Shown here: in pieces, positions 36,301 to 48,326 of the stretch
How the letters are laid out: each line of letters opens with the position of its first letter
Position numbering within the stretch: position 1 is the first letter of the stretch
NCBI RefSeq assembly: GCF_030272615.1
Contig: NC_081415.1
Span: 626,575,740 to 626,635,739, forward strand
DNA length: 60,000 bases
Direction of reading: 5' to 3'
Source: Cryptomeria japonica
Lineage: Eukaryota; Streptophyta; Pinopsida; Cupressales; Cupressaceae
The notes under the pieces: generated by a model
Told to the model about the DNA's origin: nothing
What the model saw: only the letters and a program-made list of their open reading frames with translations
Database searches by the model: none
Position numbers and translations under genes: made by a program

Positions 36301-37816
36301 AAATCATTACATGCGGCAGAGAGGGTGAGATCAACGCGAGCATTATCCAGGATTTCAAATTTTGTAATAACATCATCGCGAAGGTCAATGGCTGCTTCTA
36401 TCTTATCTTTATCAACCAATTCCCACACCCGTCCATTGCTTACATCTAGCATGCAAAATACCTTGGTTGTATAGATCAAGAGAGGCATTCCCATTTTTGC
36501 ATCATCCTCTGGTGGGAAACATATAAGTATTCGACTCAAACAATGGACGTCAACATTACTCTAGAAATGCTCATAAAGCCAAGTCGCCAATAAAATAATG
36601 CACGAGCATGAGCCAGGTCGGGCCCCAAAGTGGGTCCGACTAAATTTTTTTTTGATTTCAAGCAACTGGCCTTTGAAATGCTTCACGGACATCAAACATA
36701 CCTCTAGAAATGATCGGCATCATTTTCGGATCATTAATCCACATTTTACAACCTTCAGGCAATTACGCCACAATTTTCGCATTTAATCGCGAAGACGTAA
36801 TTTTCAAACCTGTCAAAACACCTTTCTGGAGCTCGGCATCTGACAGGCGTGTACTCTGATATACAAGGATGACTTCTACCAAATAGTTTCTCAAGATGAG
36901 TCCCGAGCGAAGAGATATTAATTTTCGAAAATGCCCAACTGGCTTTGTCGACACTGTGGACCTGATGAAGTCAATGTCCTGGGAACACATGACGCCTTTC
37001 TTAAAAAAATCAAATGACCTCCGTAGGCCCTCAAATTTGAAACATAGGTACCTTAAAGTACATATTAAATCTTTGAATTCTCAGTTCGATCACCAGACTG
37101 ACAGGATGCAAATGGTGCACTCACCAAGACGACTACATTAACTGATATAACACTGGAGTGCGGATAACTGAATTTGATGGTAAAATGAGCTCTTTTGAAA
37201 ACCGATCAAACAGATTGATAGAGGCTTGAAATTTGAAACATAGCTCATCATTTATATCGACATTATCCTGGAACAAGCATTCTGACATGATGCTTACTGA
37301 GGCAACTTTTACACTCATGCGAAACAGGGCTCCGACTAGCTGTCAGAACAGGGACTAGTCAAAACACACAAACTGCAAATGGATTTGGCTTCAAAAACTG
37401 AGCAAATGGATTCGTCAAGAACTAAAATTTTGCAAGATGACTCACATTAGTGCATAAAATTGAATCCATTTTGAAATTCTCCATGATGATTAGGAGGGCA
37501 AAAGATGTAATCGCTCAAAGTAGGCTACTCAATAAAAACTGCATTTGTTCCTAAAATGCACTTTCAGCTCACCCCTCAAACTGGGTACCTCATAAACTTC
37601 TCCAAATTGAATTTTGAAAGTTTCACATCACTGAATAGGTCAAATGAAAGGTGTAGGACATGAATCCTGAGCCTTACCCTCTGAAAATCAACCGGCTCCA
37701 TTTTACCCCCTTGCTAACTAGGCCATTCAAACTGACTTATTTTAATCATTTGGAAATGCAGGGCAAAATTTTGAAATGGGCCTATAAACTTGACTCAGTT
37801 TTAAATACTCCCAACA
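33371..37816 (-). repeat. TRG 5' LTR (4,446 bp)
   Basis: Second copy of the giant LTR. It ends on plus in CTCCCAACA (the left copy has CTCCCAATA). The promoter-like block lies at 35079-35124, so transcription on minus would cross about 1.7 kb of LTR before reaching the gag leader. Confidence 0.92.
35079..35124 (-). promoter_or_regulatory. Promoter-like block in TRG 5' LTR
   Basis: USE-like ATCCCACATTG at 35124-35114 and TATTTAAGTATAA at 35091-35079, both unchanged relative to the other LTR although bases around them differ. It faces the gag. Confidence 0.5.
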
Positions 37817-38334
37817 CATTGCAGGATATACCCATAGAGTCGAAGACAGCTAGGATAGAGGAGATGGAGATGTGCAGGGCTACCATAGCGCGTCAACATG
37901 ATCATATTGCGACATTAGAGAGACAAAATGCCATCTTGAGGATAGAGAAGGATCAGTTCAGAGCGGAGATAGCCAGACTTACAGCGGCTCAAGATACAAC
38001 AATAGTTCAGGCACAACGAGAAGAACAAAGAGTCACTGAGTCTATTGGGTCGATTAGGGATGCCAGTGCACGGGAGATGACACATATGTTGGTAGAGACC
38101 AGAGAGGAGATACGCCATTAGAGAACACTATATGAGAGTGCACTTCCACCAGAGCAGAGAGCATTGTCATATCAGGCACGATCGAGGACAGAGAGCAGGG
38201 CACGCTCTCGGAGGTCAGTGAGCAACATGGGGGTGAGTGGACCTATGAGACCACCACAGCCAGGACCTGGGACAGGAGGGACATCATCCTTGAGACATGG
38301 CAGGGAGGAGGAGGATAGAGGGAGCACCCAGTGA
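37817..38334 (+). pseudogene. PMD gene, unit 1, 3' part
   Basis: It resumes after TRG in register with unit 2. It encodes a coiled coil (IEEMEMCRATIARQHDHIAT and following) and then a basic Arg/Ser-rich tail (ARSRTESRARSRRSVS), ending at the TGA at 38332. One TAG at 38118 stands where unit 2 has TGG (Trp). The tail suggests a nuclear protein; that is inference. Confidence 0.85.
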
Positions 38335-39480
38335 CAAAGGCACGCGCTCCTTACAACAGAGGTATATGTAGTTTGACATTATGTAGTGTGATATTATATA
38401 GTCAGCCTACGGGCCATACTTAGGACAGACAGTCCAATTTTGTACTCCAATATTATTTTGATATATGATATGATATGCATCGATATGATGGAATGCAATG
38501 TTTTATGACTTATGTTATTTTCTATATATGGATGGCGTATGCACTGTTTATTGTGGAACATGTATGAATACATTTTGATGTGTTTTTGATGCATTTATAA
38601 TATGAAATGGATAAAATGCTTGATGTGATGCTTGATGTAATGTAAATGTACTAACCAAATGGATGTAGGATGCAACATATGTGTTTGGGGTAATCGGAGC
38701 ACTAGACCGAACTGACTATCCGAACTGACGGAAAAAATGTTAGTAAGAAAAAAAAATGAGACAGAGGACAGTTAGAGGCGAAGAAAAACTTGCTTTCACT
38801 AATTCACTTTGTAGGTGAGAACCTTTATTTTAATGTAGCAAAATGGATGCGTAGCATCATGGCATTAAAGGCCAAAGCTGTAATGCAAGCCTTTTTGCAA
38901 AAGACAAACACATCGCAGACAAACAAAAATCACAACAAAAAAAAGAAGAAAGGGACCATGAACCATCCCGGTCACTCTAAATCACTTAGTGACATCATCG
39001 AGCAACATAGGAACATGATTGAAGATAAATCAATAAATGATAAGACTTGCTAATTCCAACAAGTCAAACAGACATCTTGATCTTCATTGTCAAAAGTTGA
39101 AAGTGTTGATAGGACGTTCATGTTGTCTGGTTTCAGGGAATGCGGTACTCCGTCTAAGACAGGACACAGTCTGGTTTCGAGTATACCACATCCTGTATAA
39201 TACCCATGATCATAGTGACAAGGACAAATGATATTGATGTTGATTGATTGATATGACAAATTTGATCAGTTTGCATGTCTCGTTTGATTGAAAAGTTCAT
39301 CTGTTAATGCATGATCTCATTAAAGCACAATTTTTGATTAATTGTCGTGGGATGTATGCTCAGCGATCTGTCTATGCACAAAGGGATCATTTATTGCAAA
39401 ATGTTTGTTTTTGGATTTTAATGTTTTGAAATTTTTTTGTTCATTTTTTTTTTAGGACTTTATTTGACTTTTTAGGGATT
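38335..39480. other. Spacer between PMD gene and pol of PMD-Tat
   Basis: No supported gene. It is the shared 3' flank of the two convergent genes (PMD on plus, pol on minus). Homology with unit 2 runs only to 38402. Confidence 0.6.
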
Positions 39481-39489
39481 TATTTCAAG

Positions 39490-39650
39490 ACATTTTTTTG
39501 ATTTTTTTGGATTATTTCAGGACATTTTTCAATTTTTATGATTTTTTCAGGACATTTTTCAATTTTGATGATTTTTTCAGGACATTTTTCAATTTTTATG
39601 ATTTTTTCAGGACATTTTTCAATTTTTTTGGATTATTTCAGGACATTTTA
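39490..39650. repeat. 30-bp AT-rich tandem repeat, about five copies
   Basis: Unit ATTTTTTCAGGACATTTTTC plus AATTTTTATG, at 39541, 39571 and 39601, with partial copies on either side. It translates on plus to a 10-residue repeat (FFRTFFNFYD), which I take as chance. Confidence 0.9.
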
Positions 39651-39897
39651 AATTCAAAAGTTCCAGTGATTGATCAGGACAAGGGGAACGCACCCAATGC
39701 ACATCTGAAAGACATATATAGAGGCCAAGACCGAAACATATGCACAAGAAACAGAGTATGCAAGACAATGATGTTGACCAAACACAAGCCTGAAACAAAA
39801 CATTGGGTCAAGACAAGGATAGACATGATAAACCTGCAGAGAGAAAGCATAGCTAGAGGTCATGATAGATGACAGAGCAATGATCATTTTACACATG

Positions 39898-39960
39898 GCG
39901 CCTGTTTGCCAGGTTTTCACCATGGTACTTGCCCAAAGCGCCTGTTTGCCAGGTTTTCAC
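39898..39960. repeat. Exact 23-bp direct repeat
   Basis: GCGCCTGTTTGCCAGGTTTT plus CAC occurs at 39898-39920 and 39938-39960. The core CCTG...CAGG is a small dyad. Confidence 0.9.
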
Positions 39961-40091
39961 TAGTGGACGAATTATTTTTTTGTTCTTTTTCTTTGTTTTT
40001 CACTTTTTTTCACTTTTTTTGTAGTTTTTTGAGCTTTTTGATTTTTTTTGTATTTTTTCAGGATCATACTTGAAAAACTGCTGATAGAAAA

Positions 40092-43000
40092 TTATGCCCA
40101 GTACTTGCGAAGGTGCATGCTATTTATAGGATCGGATAAAGGTTCACCTTCTGGAGTGGCAAGCTGATATGCCCCCGAGCCATAGGCTGCAGTCACTATA
40201 AAAGCCCCAACCCAATTAGGTTCAAACTTGCCTTTGATGATGTCAGTAGATTGTGCATTCTTGGGGTTTGCCTTTAAAACCAGATCTCCCACTTCGAAGT
40301 GTCGCCCTTTGACTTTCTTATTATAAGAGCGACTGAGACGGTTTTGATATGCTTGCAAATGTGTCAGAGCTGTCTGACGTTTCTCATCTAACATCTCAAG
40401 CTAATGAAATTGAGAGACTCTGTGCATCTCATCATCAATCAGATGTTGCAAGGAAACACGCAAAGAAGGAATCTCCACCTCCAAGGGTAAAATGGCTTCC
40501 GCACCATACACCAAGGAATAAGGTGTTGCGCCAGTAGGTGTGCGGATAGAAGTGCGATAAGCCCATAGTGCTGGATTCAACTGTACATGCCAATCTCGAC
40601 CAGCATCATTGACAACCTTTTTTAGGATCTTGATAATGGTCTTATTTGATGCTTCGGCTTGACCATTACCCTGTGGATAGTATGTACTGGAGAAACGGTG
40701 TTGGATATGAAACTTTTCACAAAGTTCCTTGACATCTTTATTCTTGAAGGGACGGCCATTATCTGTGACTATGGCAAGGGGAACCCCATATTGGCATATG
40801 ATATAATTCAATTGGAATTGTGAAATTTGCACACCAATGATATAGGTCATGGGGATAGCCTCGATCCACTTTGTAAAGTACTCTATGGCTGTAATGATGA
40901 ACTTGTGTCCATTTGCAGATGTCGGGTGAATCTTGCCAATAAGATCCAATTCCCATTGAGAAAAAGGCCATGGAGATATGATAGAATGAAGCCCTTGGGC
41001 TGGTGCATGAATGTAGTTCCCATGGATCTGACATTTGTAGCACTTTCTAACAAAATCGTGAACATCTTTTTCCAGAGTGGGCCAATAATACCCAACATGA
41101 ATCAACTTTTTGGCTAAGCTCAGACCATTGAAATGGCCCCCACATATACCATCGTGAACCTCGTGTAAAGCCGTTTGTGCTTCATCAGAATCCAAATACC
41201 TGAGGAGGGTATGGTCAAAGGAATGACGGTAAAGGGTGTCGGCAATGATGACATATTTGGTTGTCTGTCGGATGAAAGCTCGGCGTTGGTTAGTGAAAAG
41301 GTTAGGTGGTAAGGTTTGGGATTTTAAATATTGATAGACGTCATTGTACCATGGGGAGTTAGGGCCAACAAGAACACACATCACATCTGCTGTCAAAATT
41401 TCAAAAGAAGGGACAAGCAACTGTTCGACCAAAAATTCACATTTGTCCATATTGTGGGGCATATTCAACATGGAAGCAATTGTAGCCATCGCATCTGCCG
41501 ACTTGTTTTGAATTCTTGGAACTTGACTAAAATAGATAGCCGTGAATTTTGTCTTGAAGAAATCTACCATATGCTTGTAGGGAATAAGCTTTTCATCTTT
41601 TGTTTCGTAGTCATCATTCACTTGTCGGATGACTAATTGAGAATCTCCATAGACTTGTAAATGCATGATGTTCCAGTGGACCGCTACTCGAAGTCCTATG
41701 ACCAGTGCTTCATACTCTGCAATGTTATTGGTACAATGAAAAGTTATCCTATAGGACTTGGGAATAGCATCACCTTGAGGGGTGACAAACAATATGCCTA
41801 CTCTGGATCCAAACTTGGTATGGGACCCATCAAAGTATAACTTCCATGCATTAGAAGATGTAAGAGCAAAGACTGATTCATCCAAAAAATCTATCAACAT
41901 GGGATGATCATCATAAATAGGAGCCTCTGCAAGTTGATCCGCTATGACTTGCCCTTTTATTGCCTTTCACTCCATATACTCAATATCAAATTCACTGAGG
42001 ATCATAACCCACTTTGCTAGGCGACCCGTCAAAGCTGCTCTGCTAAGCAAATATTTCAAGGGATCAATTTTTGCAACCATCAATGTTTGGTGATTTAACA
42101 TATAGTGTCGGAGTTTCTGTGTTGCAAATACCACTGCTAAGCATGCCCGTTCAATAGTTGAATAATTCAACTCATAGCCTACTAGTGTCCGGCTAATATA
42201 ATAAATAGCTCACTCTTTGCCATTCTCATCCTGTTGGGCCAAGAGAACTCCTAGTGCCATTTTAGTTGCAAAAATATATAATATAAATGGCTTTCTTTCT
42301 ATAGGAGGCATTAGAATAGGTGGCGACAACAAATAGTCCTTAAGAGCTTGAAATGCTGATTGACATTGCTCAGTCCATTTAAAAGTGACTCCTTTATGCA
42401 ATAAATGCTGGAATGGATGACATTTGTATGCCAATTGAGCTATAAAGTGGTGGATTGACTGTAGCTTTCCTTGCAGACTTCTTAATTGCCGGAGATTGGA
42501 AGGAGGAGGCATATCCATTATTGCTTTAACCTTGGCAGGGTCGACTTCAATGCCTCTGTGAGAAACAATGTACCCTAGTAATTTGTTGGCTGTGACACCA
42601 AAGACACACTTCTTTGGATTGAGTCTGAGCTTGTAGGTCGCCATTCGGTCAAAGATTGGGCCCAGGATGGCTAGATGACTATCTCTTGTGACAGATTTGC
42701 ATAATAAGTCATCAACATAGTCTTCCATCAAAGTATGCATGAAATCATGGAAAATTGTCGTCATCGCTCTTTGATATGTTGCTCCTGCATTTTTAAGACC
42801 AAAGGGCATCACATTCCAACAGTAAGTACCCCAAGCACATGTGAATGCAGTCTTATGTTGATCTTCAGGAGCAATGTGAATTTGGTTATAGCCGAAGAAA
42901 CCATCCATCAACGAGAGCATCTCATATCCAGCAGTCATGTCAACTTTGATGTCGATATTTGGCAGTGGAAAATCATCTTTAGGGCATGCTTTATTAAGAT

Positions 43001-43829
43001 CCCTAAAATCCATACAGATTCTGATGCCCCCAGTTACCTTGCTAACTGGTACTAAATTTGAAATCCAGTCTGCATAATCAATGGGTCTAATAAAGCCCAC
43101 ATCTAGTAATTTTTTCAGTTCTACCTTGACCAAAAGAGCCACTTGGGGATGCATCTTTCCGATTTTTTGTTTGACAGGCTTGGCATCTGCTTTTAATGGC
43201 AAGTGATGAAGGACTAATTCTGGATCAAGACCAGACATATCTACATAGGACCATGCAAAGCTGATCTTCTTCTTAAGAAGGAAATTGACAAAATCTATCT
43301 TTTCCTGTTTTGATAAAGAAGCAGCGAAATGAATGACCTTAGGGTTGTCAAGTGTACCCAAATTGATTTCTTCGGTCATTTCTACAAGCAATGTTGATTT
43401 ATCCTGACTTGATAGGGGTATGTCCACTCTTCCACCTTTGGGCACCTCAGAGAGTGTTTCACCCGCAGGTACGTCTTTTATTTTTACTTTTGTATGATCA
43501 AAGAGTGCCTTACGGTTTTCACTCAAAGACCTATCTTCTTGATTTTGTATTTTTTCTTTTCTTTTTTCATTTTGATGACTGGAAGATGGAGTTGACTCCC
43601 CAAAATATGCTGTGGAATCTATATCAATAGCAAATCCTACCTTATGATCACCTTGTGGTATGCCTTCCCGTAGTCCCAAGAATTCTGCAATTGCTTTGTC
43701 ATTTTTAAAATAGTCCAATGCGAGTGGTTCTTGTTGGTCATGTTGGATAAGCTGGGGATAAACAAGGGGCATTTCATCATTGGTTTTAAGGAGAGAGAGG
43801 GCTGAAATGGTAAATATGTGAACATCCAT
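40092..43829 (-). pseudogene. PMD-Tat pol: RT, gypsy RNase H, archaeal-like RNase H, integrase
   Basis: One minus frame of 1,246 codons with only three stops (TGA near 42208, TGA near 41965, TAG near 40399). RT: ICMDFRDLNKACPKDDFPLP and the intact catalytic box EDYVDDLL. Gypsy RNase H: to about 41967 (NYSTIERACLAVVFATQKLR). aRNH (about 41460-41860): LYFDGSHTKFGSRVG, NIAEYEALVIGL, VYGDSQLVIRQV. Integrase: H2C2 (HDGICGGHF to CYKCQ), core WELDLIG, VTDNG and QAEASNK with the D,D,E triad intact, and a C-terminal domain (FEVGDLVLKANPK, KFEPNWVGAF). All catalytic residues I can check are kept, so this was lost more recently than G4. Confidence 0.93.
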
Positions 43830-43860
43830 GGTATCACTATCCGAACTGCTCGTGTCTGAT

Positions 43861-44478
43861 TCAGAGCTTGGGTCCCAGAATGTCTATCCAAGCATTAGGA
43901 CATGTCTTTGGAGGGGGAGTTATTTCATGTTTTTCTTCCACGGGCAAATCATCAGGGTCAAGGAAAACATTGTCAAGGGCATAGGAGCTAGAAGAAAAAG
44001 AACTCCACTCCCATTCATTGGAATCAGTTTTGGGTCGGGTATCCTCAGGTGTTGTTTCATCATTAGAGTCACGCCCCTTTCCACACGTGGTCACTTTGGT
44101 AGATGAGGGTCCAATTCGCAATGGTACAAAACCTAACCCTAAAGTTGGAGGTCGCATCTTGGGTATAATAGGTTCTAGCCTTCCTTTCTTGTCAGGACCT
44201 AAGCCACTGTAGCCCTCATATCCTTTCTTTTGCAGCATAGTAAATCGTTTGCCATATCGCTCCACCGGCAACCTGATAGGTGGGATCTCAGTTGGATCCT
44301 TATAAAGCCAATCTATGACATCATCATCTAAAGTTTCTTTGTCAAGTTCACCCCATCTTGTAAATGTAGTGGGGGGTTGATACTGAATGACCATTTTAGG
44401 TTCCTTTTGCAACAAATGTGGCTTGCCATGTGATTTTGGAGATATCGGTAAATTCCCAATAAGGAATGTTTGAGCCAT
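43861..44478 (-). pseudogene. PMD-Tat linker with G-patch motif
   Basis: 205 codons between protease and RT. Residues 85-104 (44226-44167) read KGYEGYSGLGPDKKGRLEPI, a G-patch-like glycine pattern. The same frame comes from the protease; the frame shifts near 43880 into RT. G-patch domains follow the protease in some retroelements and bind nucleic acid or help RT; function here is inferred. Confidence 0.7.
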
Positions 44479-44508
44479 TGAATACTCTCCACATCCTTGG
44501 TCCTGTAT

Positions 44509-44967
44509 CTACAATTTTCCTTTGATAGCATCTAACAATTCATTAGGATCCACATAACTATGTGATTTGGCCTCTCTATTGACTGGGACTTGCTGCTGCG
44601 GAGAATCCTCTAGGGCAACACAAAATTGAAATGGATTAGGATCTCCTAGAATTGTTATCTCAGTTCGATTGTAAGGATATTTTAAACATTGATGATAAGT
44701 GGATGGAACTGCTTTCATTGCGTGGATCCACGGATGACCAAGAATCATATTGTAAGGAAGATCAAGGTCTAGGACCTGCAGGAAAGTGTTTTTTGTCACT
44801 GGACCGACTCTGAAAGGCAATGTAATTATCCCTTTAGATGGGCGCTCAGCATCATCATATGCTTTGATTGTTATTCTTCTGGAAGAATCAATATCATTTT
44901 CTATATAACCAAGACCAATGACCACTCTCAAGGTACAGATGTTAAGACCAGCTCCACCATCTATCAA
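44509..44967 (-). pseudogene. PMD-Tat aspartic protease
   Basis: The active site LIDGGAGLNICTL is intact (the frame continues upstream through a stop at 44972). The flap and core read PFRVGPVTKNTFLQVLDLDL and YNMILGHPWIHAMKAVPS. Same frame as the gag upstream and the linker downstream, so gag-PR was one reading frame. Confidence 0.88.
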
Positions 44968-44973
44968 GACTTG

Positions 44974-46640
44974 TCAGATTTTGCAATTATGGACAAAGAT
45001 TTCAAGATGTAAAGGATCATTATGAGGGAGCTTATCAGGTGAAATATCATTATCAGAAAATGCAATGTGTTGGGAAATAGTTAGATGTCCTATTCGGGCT
45101 TGAAATTGGTCAACATCAATGTCTATCGGCACAGTGGACTCAATTAAAGCTTTATCTAGGACTGCACGATGCATAGGGGACATTTTCAACAACTCAAGGA
45201 TCGATATTTGTGCAGGTGTCTTTCCCAGATGATCTAGGAGATTATACTGACTCGTAGGAGTTGGTTTGGGAGGAACTGTAGGAGCTCCTTTTAGGACTAT
45301 TTTGGATCGACGAGTGGTGACCGCGCAAGAAGGATCTTGCTCCTTTATTCTTATGGTGGAGACATACTCATTTGATGCTCGGAAACAATTGATGACATTG
45401 TTATAACTAGTATTTGCATAATTTTCTATTTGTGTAGAGTTTGAAGAAGACGCTTTACCCTTGTCATGATCAAGCAAAGGAGTTTTGAAAATTGTATGAT
45501 CAGTGTTAGAGGTCGCATTGGATGGATCTACCTCAATTACTCCTTGCTCTAACAAGTCTTGAATCATATGTTTCAATTGAAAACATGATGCAGTTTTATG
45601 TCCTTTTGACCGATGGTACTCACAATAGGCATTATCATTCCACCAATGCGGCTTTACCACTGGTTCTGCCTTGATATCTGGTAACTTGATAAATTTTGCT
45701 TGTATTAATTGTTTCATTACTGATTCAATAGGCTCTCCCAATGGTGTAAATTGTCGAGGAGGCCCATCTCTTGATCGGAAAGGTCTTCGTTGCTGGTTTT
45801 GTTGCTGACCTTGTTGTTGATTATATTGTTGAGTGTATTGTTGAGTATGCTGTTGGTATTGCGGCTGTTGAGTAACATTGCTCGCTGGTGTTTGATTTTG
45901 CTCCATAGTTGACATATTAGGAGCACTCAATTTCTTTATTTTGAACAGGGGTTGATTTGCATTCACTGCTCTTGCGTCAACAACTCCATCATTAGTGACA
46001 TTCTTGTTTTTGTACCAAAATCGATTTCGGTCCCCGGAATTTTTTGTGTTGTCACTGTCTTTGTTGAGCTTAATGATTCCTTTAGCTACAAGAGTAGTTT
46101 CAATGTTCATCCCTTTCTTAATGAGTTTCTCAATAGTATTGGGACTTTTCAATTTGAGTTCATACATCATTTCTAGGACCAAATTTTGGATAAACAAGTT
46201 CACTTGTTGTTCTTCAGGTATATCTAGGGAAGAACGACTATACAAGCTTCGCCATCGTTGCAAGAAAGTCACTAATGGTTCACCTTGCTTTTGCTTGGTG
46301 TTGCATAAATCTGACATGGTCATGTCACTGTCGATGTTGAATGCGAAGTGAGATATAAACTTTTGAGCCAGTTCTGACCAAGTCTTTATGTTTCCTGGCA
46401 GATGCGAATACCAATCCATGGCTTGTCCTGTGAGACTTCATGCAAATAAGCACATTAAATATGTTTCCTCATAACTCACTTCAGTACACGTCATGAAAAA
46501 TGCTTGAATGTGGTCTTTTGGATTGCCATTCCCTTTATATTTCTCAAAATTAGGTGCCTCAAAATGCTTAGGGAAGGGAGGCATATATAAACTCTTATCA
46601 AATGGATTAGGACATAAATCTTGATCTGTGTACAACTTCT
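44974..46640 (-). pseudogene. PMD-Tat gag capsid and nucleocapsid
   Basis: Retrotransposon gag domain: PPFPKHFEAPNFEKYKGNGN, HIQAFFMTCTEVSYEETYLM, AMDWYSHLPGNIKTWSELAQ, LVTFLQRWRSLYSRSSLDIP. Then a Gln-rich stretch (45770-45890) and a Cys/His region YCEYHRSKGHKTASCFQLKH of the type found in Tat gags in place of CCHC. One stop at about 46436. Confidence 0.9.
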
Positions 46641-46655
46641 TTGTTCCTTTGGTTT

Positions 46656-48326
46656 CTAATGCGTCGACTTGTCGTTGTAACTCTCAAGCTGTTGCGCAAT
46701 TGTGTCAGATTTTGGAGGTCCATCATTAATCCTGGTGGGTATTCTTTGTCGATACATCATGTTTCTGATCGGTTGTTGATGCTCTGAAATTGCCGTCTTT
46801 GGTGTCTCTAGCATATAATGTTCTTGGTAGACCTCTTGTTGTTGTGGTTGTGCCATGCCTTGATATTGACCTTGTTGCTGTGCTTCTTGTGGTGGAATCA
46901 TTTTTTGTAGCCTAGGTTGATATTGCAATTGAGGGTGTTGTTGATATTGCACAGACATCAATTGCGGTTGTGAAGTATGATAGCTTGTTTGTCTTGGCAC
47001 ATATTGGGGCACATGTTGTTGTTGATGCTGACGAATCAGAATTTGCTGACTTTGTGCCAATTGTTGTCGTGGTGTGAATCCCATCATTTGCAAAAAACTT
47101 TGTTTGGGTGGTTTTTGTTGTTTCTCCTTAAGATGGGGTATGACACTTGCATTAATTTGCTGTGTTGTTTGTCCAATCCATTGTGGTGGTTGCAAGTTTG
47201 CATTAACTTGTAATTAGGTAGAAGGCGCTGCAATTTGTTGTCGAATGCGATATTGTTGTTGTTGTACATTGTTTGTTTGCACATTCGATTGTACCTTTTG
47301 TGTATTACTCAATTGTTGCAACATTTGTTGTTGGTGCATACCACTATCTGTAGCTCTTTGTGTCACTATTATCGAAGGATCTGTCTAAATAGTCTGCATA
47401 ACAGGTACGTGAGTGTTTGGCAAATATATTGAACATAGTGGGACATAGGAACTTTGTTGCATTATGGAATTGTTTTGAACATTGGCGAGATTAGGCATTC
47501 CAGTCGTGAAGCTTTCTTGCATCTTAGATTTTGATCCAATTTTATGCATGTGAGGAACCACTTCTTGTTGAGGGACAACTGTCAATATTTGTGTGGTCCT
47601 TGTTTGATCTTGTGTTATAGGTGTTGTGTTAAATAATGGATTATTTATTGTCTCAAATGGTGACTTTTGAGGAATAGTCACTGTCAATGCCTTTGAAGCA
47701 CGTTTACTCATCAAGGTAGGTTGAGTTTCCTGTTGCACATGTTCTTCATTTGGATGCGGAGAGAAACTTAACAGCTCACTGCCTTGTTGTTTTTGCACAT
47801 TGATTTGCTCACTTGAGGAGGTCACATTACTCATCATGTCAAGGTATTTCTGGGGGAACATCTTAAAGACCTTGTTAAAGAATTTATCCATCTTTTTTGT
47901 CAACTTTCGATCTTGAAGGAACATATCAACATCATCAGAGGCATCAGAATCTAATGAAGAATCTGGTAAAATATTTGGATTTGTTTCTTGTTGAATGCCT
48001 TGATCTGAACCAAATCCTTGTGAAAGAGTTTGTTCCTCATGTAATGTTTGAATTTCATGTAGGTTTGGTTGATTCCAATCGAAAGGTGCATTTCCTCTTG
48101 GTGTTGGTGGAACACTCCCATGTCCTGGTTTCATGGGTACAAATACTGGTTCATATAATGGAGGTGGTCCAAGTTGAACCATTCCATATGGTGGTAATGA
48201 TGTGTTTGATGAACCTTCAATTTGTACTGTTTGACTAGTTTGAAACTGTGAATTTGATATGTTGTCAATGGGTTGATACGTTGGTTCACCCATCTTTTTA
48301 GATTTTGACCTTGTTTCAACAGGCAT
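46656..48326 (-). pseudogene. PMD-Tat gag N-terminal Gln-rich extension
   Basis: It starts at 48326 (MPVETRSKSKKMGEPTYQ). About 555 codons of Gln/Pro/Ser-rich, low-complexity sequence with a short Asp-rich helix (DASDDVDMFLQDRKLTKKMD). Stops at about 47383 and 47217. A one-base frameshift near 46685 separates it from the capsid. Its length is unusual for a gag, but long N-terminal extensions occur in Tat elements. Confidence 0.75.

Larger units (their letters stand above)
24955..37816 (-). mobile_element. TRG: non-autonomous element with giant LTRs and gag only
   Basis: 12.86 kb, inserted in the PMD gene. LTRs 24955-29404 (4,450 bp) and 33371-37816 (4,446 bp), TG/CA ends (left copy ends TA), about 96-97% alike by eye, enclose only 3.97 kb. 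The internal part encodes a Ty3/gypsy-type gag on minus and no pol. A primer site (TGGCGACTCTGCTGGGAAG, tRNA-Arg style as in Tat/Ogre elements) lies by the right LTR on minus, and the promoter-like block in the LTR also reads minus. It is a TR-GAG-like derivative, probably mobilised by a Tat element. Confidence 0.9.

Noticed and set aside
22528-38402. PMD segments as the LTRs of the gypsy element
   Set aside because: They flank gag-pol as direct repeats, but the polypurine tract and TGTAGA/TCTACA ends place PMD inside the internal region; the true LTR is 50451-51980.
39498-39872. Plus ORF with a Phe-rich 10-residue repeat
   Set aside because: Product of the AT-rich 30-bp tandem repeat; no support as a gene.
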